A stretch of DNA of 7,003 nucleotides from an uncultured Lachnospiraceae bacterium (GTDB taxonomy: Bacteria; Bacillota; Clostridia; Lachnospirales; Lachnospiraceae), in contig CAMPBP010000066.1 of assembly GCA_946639085.1 (NCBI GenBank), positions 1 to 7,003 of the forward strand, written 5' to 3'. The stretch's first letter is position 1, and each line of letters starts with the position of its first letter. The notes under the pieces were generated by a model, which did not search any database, was not told where the DNA came from, and saw nothing but the letters and a program-made list of their open reading frames with translations. Position numbers and translations under genes: made by a program. Positions 1-5,690 of this stretch are shown one piece after another.

Positions 1-244
1 TTACATATCCGGTCCCGGGAGCGGGATCGAAAAGATTGTACTGTTCCTCGGTAAATAGCGGCTCTTTTTCTTCTTCGGGCGAGGCCAAAGAAGCGTCATC
101 CGTGGACCCGACATTGTCCCAGTTTCCGATTGTGTAACTGGGTGTGTGATCGGGCTCTTCTTCGGGCGCCCAGGGGTTAGTGCAGGCAGCAGATGAAATT
201 ATTAGAAAAACCGCAAAAAATACGGCACAGAATCGTTTTTTCAT
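1..244 (-). CDS. Putative lipoprotein, N-terminal 81 codons, cut by the left edge
   Basis: Reading leftward from the ATG at 244-242 gives 81 open codons with no stop before the edge. The protein starts MKKRFCAVFFAVFLIISSAAC: a short basic n-region, a hydrophobic core at residues 5-16, and a lipobox-like SSAAC ending at Cys21. This fits export and lipidation by Lgt and LspA. The -3 residue is Ser rather than the usual Leu, so the lipobox is permissive but not ideal. After Cys21 the chain is acidic and rich in Pro, Glu, Ser and Thr (PEEEP, SPEEEKE), as in a flexible tether lifting a domain off the membrane; that domain lies outside the window. No family is recognised. The gene is divergent from the polysaccharide operon, so a shared function is possible but not shown. 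I see no Shine-Dalgarno sequence before this ATG, although the signal peptide makes the start convincing. Confidence 0.72.
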   Translation of the reverse strand, partial: MKKRFCAVFFAVFLIISSAACTNPWAPEEEPDHTPSYTIGNWDNVGSTDDASLASPEEEKEPLFTEEQYNLFDPAPGTGYV

Positions 245-251
245 AATAAAA

Positions 252-280
252 AGTATAGATTAACCTTAATAAAAAAACAA
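252..280 (-). promoter_or_regulatory. Candidate sigma-A promoter for the lipoprotein gene
   Basis: On the minus strand TTGTTT (280-275) and TATACT (257-252) lie 17 nt apart, the ideal spacing for a vegetative sigma factor. Only 7 nt separate the -10 box from the ATG at 244, so transcription would begin at or within a base or two of the start codon. With no Shine-Dalgarno sequence in that gap, a leaderless mRNA is the simplest reading. The boxes were found by eye and the region is AT-rich, so a chance match is possible. Confidence 0.5.
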
Positions 281-301
281 GGTGTGTGAAGAGCCAAAAA
301 G

Positions 302-310
302 TGCTATACT
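302..310 (+). promoter_or_regulatory. Candidate extended -10 promoter of the polysaccharide operon
   Basis: TGCTATACT is an extended -10 element (TGn at 302-304, TATACT at 305-310). The predicted transcription start is near 317, giving a leader of about 92 nt before gmd. At 17 nt upstream the -35 region reads GTGTGT (282-287), a poor match to TTGACA, which is typical where an extended -10 carries the recognition or an activator is needed. That -35 position sits next to the -35 box of the divergent lipoprotein promoter (275-280), so the two polymerases would compete for the same DNA. Confidence 0.5.
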
Positions 311-316
311 ATGATA

Positions 317-408
317 GGTGTACTGAGTTGTATTGTGTCTAACTATGCAATCGTTTAAGCAGGCACAAAGAAAGTACACGGATCATTTAAGATATGTGAG
401 GTAAATTA
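317..408 (+). promoter_or_regulatory. Operon 5' leader with possible nested stem-loop and gmd ribosome binding site
   Basis: The leader can form an outer 7-bp stem between GTGTACT (318-324) and AGTACAC (373-379), starting at about the first transcribed base. Inside it, TTGTGT (333-338) can pair with GCACAA (363-368), giving five Watson-Crick pairs and one G-U. Closer to the gene, a weak AU stem of ATTTA (385-389) with TAAAT (402-406) would place the Shine-Dalgarno GAGG (398-401) in its loop, 7 nt from the ATG at 409. There is no T-run, so no intrinsic attenuator is visible, and I do not recognise a known riboswitch core. Pairing was found by eye; no folding energy was computed. Confidence 0.35.
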
Positions 409-1443
409 ATGAAAAAAGCGGTTATAACCGGTATCACCGGACAGGACGGATCGTACCTTGCTGAGTTCTTGCTTGAAAAAGGCTACGAGGTTCACGGTCT
501 TGTAAGACGTCATTCGATAATAAACACACAAAGGATCGACCATATACTTGAGTCGGAGGCCAACAACAAAACATTTTTCTTACACTACGCGGACATGACA
601 GACTCGTCGTGCCTTATAAGGATCATGGGCGAGATCAAGCCCGACGAGGTCTACAACCTTGCGGCGCAAAGCCACGTAGGCGTATCTTTTGAGATTCCCG
701 AATATACCGCGGAGGCAACGGGCGTTGCGACACTTAAGATACTTGAAGCCATCCGCCTTGCCAATCCCAAGTGCAGGTTCTATCAGGCATCGACATCCGA
801 GCTTTTCGGAGGTCTTCCCGAAACCGCACCTCAAAGCGAAAAGACTCCTTTTTATCCCAAGTCTCCTTACGGAGTGGCTAAGCTTTACAGCTATTGGATA
901 ACGGTAAACTACAGAGAATCCTATGACATGTTCTGCTGTAACGGCATTCTCTTTAACCATGAATCGCCAAGGCGCGGCGAAACTTTCGTTACCAGAAAGA
1001 TCACTCTTGCGGTAGCAGCCATCTTGGCCGGTAAACAGGATAAGGTATCCCTTGGAAACCTTGACGCTAAGCGCGACTGGGGCTTCGCGGGCGATTACAT
1101 AAAGGGCATGTGGCTCATGCTTCAAAAGGATAAGCCCGGCGACTACGTACTTGCCACCAACGAGACTCACACCGTAAGAGAATTCCTTACTCTCGCGTTT
1201 AAGGCAGCCGGCATCGAGCTTCGCTTCGAAGGCACCGGCGTAGACGAGAAGGCTTACGACGTTAAGACCGGAAAGCTTATGGCGGACGTCAATCCCAAGT
1301 TTTTCAGACCCGCAGAGGTGGACCTTCTTTGGGGCGACTGCACCAAGGCCGAGAACGAGCTTGGCTGGAAGCGCGACGTTTCCTTTGAAGGCCTTGTAAA
1401 GATGATGGTGGAATCGGATCTTAAGGAAGCAGGCGTAAAGTAA
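409..1443 (+). CDS. gmd: GDP-mannose 4,6-dehydratase
   Basis: This cytosolic enzyme of the extended SDR family (GDP-mannose dehydratase type) converts GDP-D-mannose to GDP-4-keto-6-deoxy-D-mannose using bound NADP+, the first step to GDP-L-fucose. The 344-residue protein opens with the Rossmann loop TGITGQDG (GxxGxxG at G8, G11, G14). The [14 protein letters not shown] segment (33-46) matches the family's conserved arginine loop, which binds cofactor and contacts the neighbouring subunit. The active site is visible as ASTSELFG with T129 and E131, and as Y154-x3-K158 in [23 protein letters not shown] (183-198) and [13 protein letters not shown] (218-230) are further family signatures. It is slightly shorter than the E. 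coli enzyme but complete at both ends. The start has GAGG 7 nt upstream. It heads the operon, and its stop overlaps the fcl start by one base (TAATG). Making GDP-D-rhamnose or perosamine precursors from the same intermediate is possible in principle, but the adjacent fcl points to fucose. Confidence 0.97.
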   Translation: MKKAVITGITGQDGSYLAEFLLEKGYEVHGLVRRHSIINTQRIDHILESEANNKTFFLHYADMTDSSCLIRIMGEIKPDEVYNLAAQSHVGVSFEIPEYTAEATGVATLKILEAIRLANPKCRFYQASTSELFGGLPETAPQSEKTPFYPKSPYGVAKLYSYWITVNYRESYDMFCCNGILFNHESPRRGETFVTRKITLAVAAILAGKQDKVSLGNLDAKRDWGFAGDYIKGMWLMLQKDKPGDYVLATNETHTVREFLTLAFKAAGIELRFEGTGVDEKAYDVKTGKLMADVNPKFFRPAEVDLLWGDCTKAENELGWKRDVSFEGLVKMMVESDLKEAGVK

Positions 1444-2396
1444 TGGAATACTGTATAAAGAAAACGGACAAGATATTCGTAGCGGGTCACAGAGGCCTTG
1501 TGGGAAGCGCGATAGTAAGAAACCTTGAAGCCAAGGGTTATACAAATATAGTCAAGAGAACACACAAAGAGCTGGATCTCAAAGATCAGGCCGGGGTTAA
1601 TAAGTTCTTCGACGAAGAAAAGCCCGACGTTGTGGTGCTGGCCGCCGCAAAAGTCGGCGGTATAAACGCCAACAACACCACTCCCGCCGAGTTTGCATAC
1701 GAGAACATGCAGATACAGTGCAACGTCATCCACGCGGCACATACACACAACGTAAAGAAGCTTCTTTTCCTTGGAAGCACATGCATATATCCGAGAATGG
1801 CTCCTCAGCCCATTCCCGAGGATGCACTTTTAACCGGTCCTCTTGAGACCACCAACGAGGCATATGCCATCGCCAAGATCTCGGGACTTGAGATGTGTAA
1901 GTTTTACAAGCGCCAGTACGGCGACGATTATATAAGCTGCATGCCCACCAACCTTTACGGACCTCATGACAACTACGATCTTTCGGGCTCACACGTAATG
2001 CCCGCGATGATAAGAAAGTTCCATGAAGCAAAGGTGAACAACGCTCCCCACGTTGAACTTTGGGGCACGGGCACACCTTTAAGAGAATTCTTATATGTAG
2101 ACGACATGGCAGACGCCTGCGTGTTCTTGCTTGAAAACTACTCGGGCGAGCAGCATGTGAACATAGGCACCGGCGTGGAAGTCACCATTAAAGAGCTTGC
2201 GGAAACGGTTAAGCGCATTGTGGGTTACGAAGGCGAAATAGTATGGAACAAAGACATGCCCGACGGCACACCCAGAAAGCTTACCGACGTAACAAAGCTT
2301 CATAATCTTGGATGGAAGCATAAAGTAGATCTTGAAGAAGGCGTTAAGCTTTCTTACGACTGGTTTAGAGAAAACTATAAAGACGCGAGGATGTAA
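1443..2396 (+). CDS. fcl: GDP-L-fucose synthase (GDP-4-keto-6-deoxymannose 3,5-epimerase/4-reductase)
   Basis: Fcl (WcaG) takes the Gmd product through two epimerisations (C3, C5) and an NADPH-dependent reduction at C4 to give GDP-L-fucose. The 317-residue protein has the Rossmann loop AGHRGLVGSAI (GxxGxxG at G15, G18, G21) and LAAAKVGGINANN (66-78), a strong family signature. The catalytic GSTCIYP motif contains S112 and the epimerase cysteine C114. Y141-x3-K145 lies in EAYAIAK, and H184 in GSHVMP is the family's acid/base histidine. LREFLYVDD (213-221) matches the conserved substrate-binding stretch. Everything needed for activity is present and the length is normal. The ATG shares its first base with the gmd stop, and there is only a modest AGG-type site (1431-1433) about 9 nt upstream, so translation is probably coupled to gmd and the two enzymes made in similar amounts. 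Confidence 0.97.
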   Translation: MEYCIKKTDKIFVAGHRGLVGSAIVRNLEAKGYTNIVKRTHKELDLKDQAGVNKFFDEEKPDVVVLAAAKVGGINANNTTPAEFAYENMQIQCNVIHAAHTHNVKKLLFLGSTCIYPRMAPQPIPEDALLTGPLETTNEAYAIAKISGLEMCKFYKRQYGDDYISCMPTNLYGPHDNYDLSGSHVMPAMIRKFHEAKVNNAPHVELWGTGTPLREFLYVDDMADACVFLLENYSGEQHVNIGTGVEVTIKELAETVKRIVGYEGEIVWNKDMPDGTPRKLTDVTKLHNLGWKHKVDLEEGVKLSYDWFRENYKDARM

Positions 2397-2414
2397 CTCG
2401 CATTCGGAGGAAAA

Positions 2415-3344
2415 ATGTTATTTTCGGCCGTTATCCCCTGTTACAACGAGGAAGAAAACGTAAAAGACGTCTATGACGAGATACTTAAAAATGAAGAGTA
2501 CTTTAAAGCTCATGACATTGAGACCGAGATACTCTTTGTTGACGACGGTTCAAAGGACGCAACGGTAGCGGAAGTCAAGAAGCTTATCGAAAGCGATAAA
2601 AGAGTCCATCTTTTATCTTTTTCAAGAAACTTCGGAAAAGAAGCCGGCATATTCGCGGGGCTTGAAAACGCTAACGGTGATTACGTTGCCCTGATGGACG
2701 CCGATCTGCAAGATCCCCCGTCGCTCCTTCCTAAGATGTTCGATGAGATATTTAACGGCGGATACGATTGTGTGGCAACCAGGCGCGTATCGAGAAAAGG
2801 CGAGCCAAAGATCCGTTCTTTCTTTGCAAGGATGTTCTACCGCATTATGCGAAGGATCGCAAAGACCGACATCGTGGACGGTGCAAGAGATTACCGCCTC
2901 ATGTCGCGTGCTATGGTAGATTCGATCGTTTCCATGAAAGAATATACCCGTTTTTCCAAAGGAATATTCGGCTGGGTAGGCTTTAACACCAAGTGGCTTG
3001 AGTTTGAAAACGTTGAAAGACGTAAAGGCGAAACGAAATGGTCTTTCTGGGGACTTTTCAAATATTCCCTCGAAGGCATCATGGGCTTTTCGACAGCCCC
3101 TCTTGCGATGGCGAGCGTACTCGGACTTTTCTTTACGTTTCTTGCGTTTGTTGCGATAGTGTTCATCATCATAAGAACCTTGATTTTCGGCGACCCTACA
3201 AACGGCTGGCCCTCCATGGCATGTATAATCATCTTCATGGGCGGCATCCAGCTTTTCTGCGTGGGAATACTGGGGCAGTACCTTTCGAAAGTATATTTGG
3301 AAGTTAAGAACCGCCCCATTTACATAGTAAAAGAGAAGATCTGA
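2415..3344 (+). CDS. GtrB/CsbB-type polyprenyl-phosphate glycosyltransferase (GT2, two C-terminal membrane helices)
   Basis: This 309-residue protein has the layout of GtrB, CsbB, ArnC and Dpm1-like enzymes, which transfer one sugar from a nucleotide donor to undecaprenyl phosphate at the inner membrane face. The GT-A domain starts at once with SAVIPCYNEEENV (4-16). FVDDGSKD contains D43-D44, and SRNFGKEAG (70-78) is a family signature. The metal-binding DAD is D95-D97 in LMDADLQDPP, and RRKGETKWSFW (202-212) corresponds to the conserved RxGxSKWSF segment before the membrane region. Two helices follow at roughly 228-255 and 266-290, with a short basic tail. The donor cannot be read from the sequence; UDP-glucose, UDP-GlcNAc and GDP-mannose are all used in this family. 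A strong CGGAGG (2405-2410) precedes the ATG after an 18-nt gap. The next gene encodes a polytopic membrane protein, the usual partner type for these enzymes. No small GtrA/GtcA-like flippase is seen. Confidence 0.9.
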   Translation: MLFSAVIPCYNEEENVKDVYDEILKNEEYFKAHDIETEILFVDDGSKDATVAEVKKLIESDKRVHLLSFSRNFGKEAGIFAGLENANGDYVALMDADLQDPPSLLPKMFDEIFNGGYDCVATRRVSRKGEPKIRSFFARMFYRIMRRIAKTDIVDGARDYRLMSRAMVDSIVSMKEYTRFSKGIFGWVGFNTKWLEFENVERRKGETKWSFWGLFKYSLEGIMGFSTAPLAMASVLGLFFTFLAFVAIVFIIIRTLIFGDPTNGWPSMACIIIFMGGIQLFCVGILGQYLSKVYLEVKNRPIYIVKEKI

Positions 3345-3356
3345 TCGGAGTGATAA

Positions 3357-4910
3357 ATGATCATTCTTTTTGTGCTTCTCCTTTTGGGAGTACCATACAT
3401 TTTAGGAACTGCATTTACGATAATACTCGGAGAGAGGACGTTGAGGGGACCTTTAAGATGGGTCATCGGTGTTCTTTCCGTTTTTGTGTGCTTTTTTGCA
3501 AGTTTGCTCATTGAGCTTAAACTCCACGGCACGTTAAACGACCTTACAAAACTTTTCGGGATCATACTGACAGCCTTCACCGCAGGCTCGGTACCCACGG
3601 TTTTGTACGGCTTTGCAAAAAAAGAATTAAGATTTCAAAACTTTGATAAAAAGATATTCGTCTGGGTGATCCCTGCCATCATACTGGGAGCGTTCTCGGT
3701 ATTTATGCTTAACTCATCCTACGTAAACGACGTAACGGTGGAGACCGTAAGAACGACGCTCTACACCGGTAAGATCTACGAGTATTCATCTCTTCTCGGA
3801 ACCAAGATGGAAGCGGGCCTTCCCATATTTGTAAAGATCGAGATAGTGCCGATGTTTTACGCCTGCATATGCAACGCGTTTAACATAGACATCCTTGTAC
3901 TTACGGGTACCATAGTTCCGGCGATAACATATACCGCCCACATTTTCATAATGAACGAGATTTCCGCATATGCGGTAAAGGAAAAGCACAGAAGTCTCTT
4001 TATGATATTCCATCTGCTGCTTTTACTTGCGGGAACTTACCTTCCCGACAATGCGATCCCCGTAACCATCGGCCGCCCGCTTTTAATGCAGGGGTACTCC
4101 GGTTTTGCATGGGGATTTGGCGTACTGGTACCTCTTATCGTTTTGGTGTGCTTACAAAAGCGTTTTTGCCTCGCAGCATTTTTGGTCATTCCCTTTACGG
4201 GACTTATCAAATCCGACAGATTTTTCTTTGCAGCCGTTGAGGGACTGAAAAGTTATCTTACGATGAACCTTGCGGGGAAGCTCTTCGCACTTTACGTATT
4301 TTCCGCAGTGTTCGAACTTGTGCGTAAAAAGAAAGAAAAGACGCCCCTTCCTTTATATTTTCTGGGAACGACACTCATCAGCAAGTCTTTGGTGGACGCT
4401 TATGAGTATGTGGGTGAAAAGAAATCTTTCGCCATAAGCGCGGGTTTACTTATAATGGCCTGCTGTTCATTCATGCCTTTTAAGGGCGCAACCTTTTCTT
4501 TTGACCGTGAAGAAATAAATGTGGCAGACATTAAAGGCGACGCAAGCGAAGTGACCCTATGGGCACCAAGGAACGTAATGGAAAACGTGCGACTTTACGA
4601 CGCATCGGTTTGCCCGGTGTACGGTCGCGACCTTTACAATCCCACGATGCTTGCCGGCATAAATTTTGAGCCCTACAGCGAAGACAGCGAAGATCTGCTT
4701 AAGATGATGACAACGATGGAAGTCTACACCGACGACTATGTTGACTCCATATATTGCCCGGCTCTTAAAGTTAACAAAGAGCTTGAAAAGGTGGATGTTA
4801 TCATGCTTCCCGCCGACACTTTGTCGGAAAAGATAGAAGAGACACTGGTGTCGCGTGGTTTTACAAAGCTTGATAAGACCGAAGAATACTTGATAATGCG
4901 CAGGAACTGA
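3357..4910 (+). CDS. Polytopic membrane protein of unknown function, possible GT-C-type glycosyltransferase
   Basis: I cannot assign a proven function. The 517-residue protein has about ten hydrophobic segments (near 1-24, 33-53, 65-86, 100-118, 163-172, 178-200, 212-229, 248-283, 303-322, 358-375) and then a hydrophilic C-terminal domain of about 140 residues. A non-membrane loop at about 119-160 (NSSYVNDVTVETVRTTL, then TGKIYEYSSLLGTK) carries acidic residues D125 and E129. From memory this pattern, an acidic motif followed by TGxIYEY-like residues and another hydrophobic block, resembles clostridial membrane proteins annotated DUF6077; this was not searched. An acidic outer loop plus a C-terminal soluble domain suits a GT-C enzyme using a lipid-linked sugar, but all GT-C catalytic assignments here are inference. 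GGAG (3347-3350) lies 6 nt before the ATG. Twelve bases separate it from the GtrB-like gene, which fits a donor-maker/transferase pair. Alternatives are a flippase or a Wzy-like polymerase. Confidence 0.75.
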   Translation: MIILFVLLLLGVPYILGTAFTIILGERTLRGPLRWVIGVLSVFVCFFASLLIELKLHGTLNDLTKLFGIILTAFTAGSVPTVLYGFAKKELRFQNFDKKIFVWVIPAIILGAFSVFMLNSSYVNDVTVETVRTTLYTGKIYEYSSLLGTKMEAGLPIFVKIEIVPMFYACICNAFNIDILVLTGTIVPAITYTAHIFIMNEISAYAVKEKHRSLFMIFHLLLLLAGTYLPDNAIPVTIGRPLLMQGYSGFAWGFGVLVPLIVLVCLQKRFCLAAFLVIPFTGLIKSDRFFFAAVEGLKSYLTMNLAGKLFALYVFSAVFELVRKKKEKTPLPLYFLGTTLISKSLVDAYEYVGEKKSFAISAGLLIMACCSFMPFKGATFSFDREEINVADIKGDASEVTLWAPRNVMENVRLYDASVCPVYGRDLYNPTMLAGINFEPYSEDSEDLLKMMTTMEVYTDDYVDSIYCPALKVNKELEKVDVIMLPADTLSEKIEETLVSRGFTKLDKTEEYLIMRRN

Positions 4911-4913
4911 TCA

Positions 4914-5687
4914 ATGACAGACAAGATCTCGATCATTGTACCCGTCTACAATGCCGAAAAGTTCATAAAGGCAACCATCGACTCGGTTTTGGCACAGGAC
5001 TTTACCGATTTTGAACTGTTGCTTGTAGATGATTGCTCGAGCGATTCATCCTGCGAACTTATCGAAAGTTACGACGATCCCCGTGTAAAGTTAATAAGGC
5101 AGGAAGAAAACAAAGGCGCTTACGCCGCCAGGAACCGAGGGCTCACAGAAGCCGATGGACGTTACATAGCATTTCTTGACGCCGACGATCTTTGGGAAAA
5201 GGACAAACTCTCAAAAGAGCTTAAGTTCATGCAGGACAACAATGCGGGCTTCGTGTTCACAAGCTATGAGTTTGCGGACGCAGAGGGAGTGGGAAACGGC
5301 GCGGTGGTTAAAGTTCCCAAGATACTACCTTACAAAAAGGCGCTTCACAACACCATCATCTTTACCTCCACCGTAATGATCGACAGATGTATCATTCCGG
5401 ACGAGCTTATAAAGATGCCTCACATCAAAAGTGAGGACACCGCCACATGGTGGAACATAATGGCGGCAGGCTACACCGCATACGGACTAAACGAAAATCT
5501 TGTTAAATACCGTCGCGTGTCGGGAACCCTTTCCGCAAACAAAGTTGAGGCTTTAAGACGCATCTGGGTGTTACTTAGAAAAGTGGCAAAAAGAAACATC
5601 TTCTCAGCCTCCTGGCACTTTGTGCTTTGGGCATGGCTTGCCACATACAGAAGAGTAAATAAATCAAATAAGAGGAGACCTTCTTAG
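4914..5687 (+). CDS. GT2-family glycosyltransferase, TuaG-like
   Basis: This 257-residue cytosolic or peripheral glycosyltransferase probably adds a sugar to the lipid-linked repeat unit started by the enzyme encoded next. It has a complete GT-A fold of GT2 type: SIIVPVYNAEKFI (6-18), the nucleotide-binding VDDCSSD with D39-D40, AARNRG (71-76), the metal-binding D89-A-D91 in AFLDADDLW, and an ED pair (E174-D175) in KSEDTATWW, the usual catalytic-base position. Unlike the GtrB-like protein it has no C-terminal helix pair; the tail is basic (RRVNKSNKRRPS), with one hydrophobic, tryptophan-rich stretch near 230-245 that could rest on the membrane. The overall look matches short teichuronic-acid or EPS transferases such as TuaG. 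Donor and acceptor are unknown, and a fucosyltransferase role cannot be excluded. AGGA (4902-4905) lies within the end of the previous gene, 8 nt before the ATG. The gap is 3 nt, so coupling is likely. Confidence 0.9.
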   Translation: MTDKISIIVPVYNAEKFIKATIDSVLAQDFTDFELLLVDDCSSDSSCELIESYDDPRVKLIRQEENKGAYAARNRGLTEADGRYIAFLDADDLWEKDKLSKELKFMQDNNAGFVFTSYEFADAEGVGNGAVVKVPKILPYKKALHNTIIFTSTVMIDRCIIPDELIKMPHIKSEDTATWWNIMAAGYTAYGLNENLVKYRRVSGTLSANKVEALRRIWVLLRKVAKRNIFSASWHFVLWAWLATYRRVNKSNKRRPS

Positions 5688-5690
5688 TTG
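5673..5690 (+). promoter_or_regulatory. Shine-Dalgarno site and TTG start of the glycosylphosphotransferase gene
   Basis: AGGAG (5673-5677) lies inside the last codons of the GT2 gene, 10 nt before TTG (5688-5690), which directly follows the GT2 stop TAG (5685-5687). The first in-frame ATGs (5715 and 5718) have no purine-rich site before them. Starting there would remove the basic KKIEAYKR segment in front of the first membrane helix, so TTG is the better start. Confidence 0.75.

Noticed and set aside
1..3. TTA at the left edge read as a minus-strand stop for the lipoprotein
   Set aside because: The lipoprotein frame from 244 covers 2-244 in whole codons, so this TAA is one base out of frame and the gene continues past the edge.
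311..408. JUMPstart/ops element or a known riboswitch in the operon leader
   Set aside because: No GGCGGTAG-type ops sequence is present, and no conserved core of the cyclic di-GMP or other riboswitches I know could be seen.
236..417. Both divergent genes begin ATG followed by a run of six A, a possible slippage or phase-variation tract
   Set aside because: Six A residues encode the usual MKK start in AT-leaning genomes and are too short to support phase variation without other evidence.
580..1545. Long minus-strand open frame (321 codons) opposite gmd and the start of fcl
   Set aside because: It is a mirror of the strongly biased coding on the plus strand, is rich in Cys, Arg and Leu without domain logic, and lies wholly opposite two clear catalytic genes. 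No promoter or Shine-Dalgarno site was seen for it.
2891..3319. Minus-strand open frame opposite the GtrB-like gene
   Set aside because: Antisense shadow of a gene with full GT2 motifs; its hydrophobic stretches simply mirror the membrane helices on the other strand.
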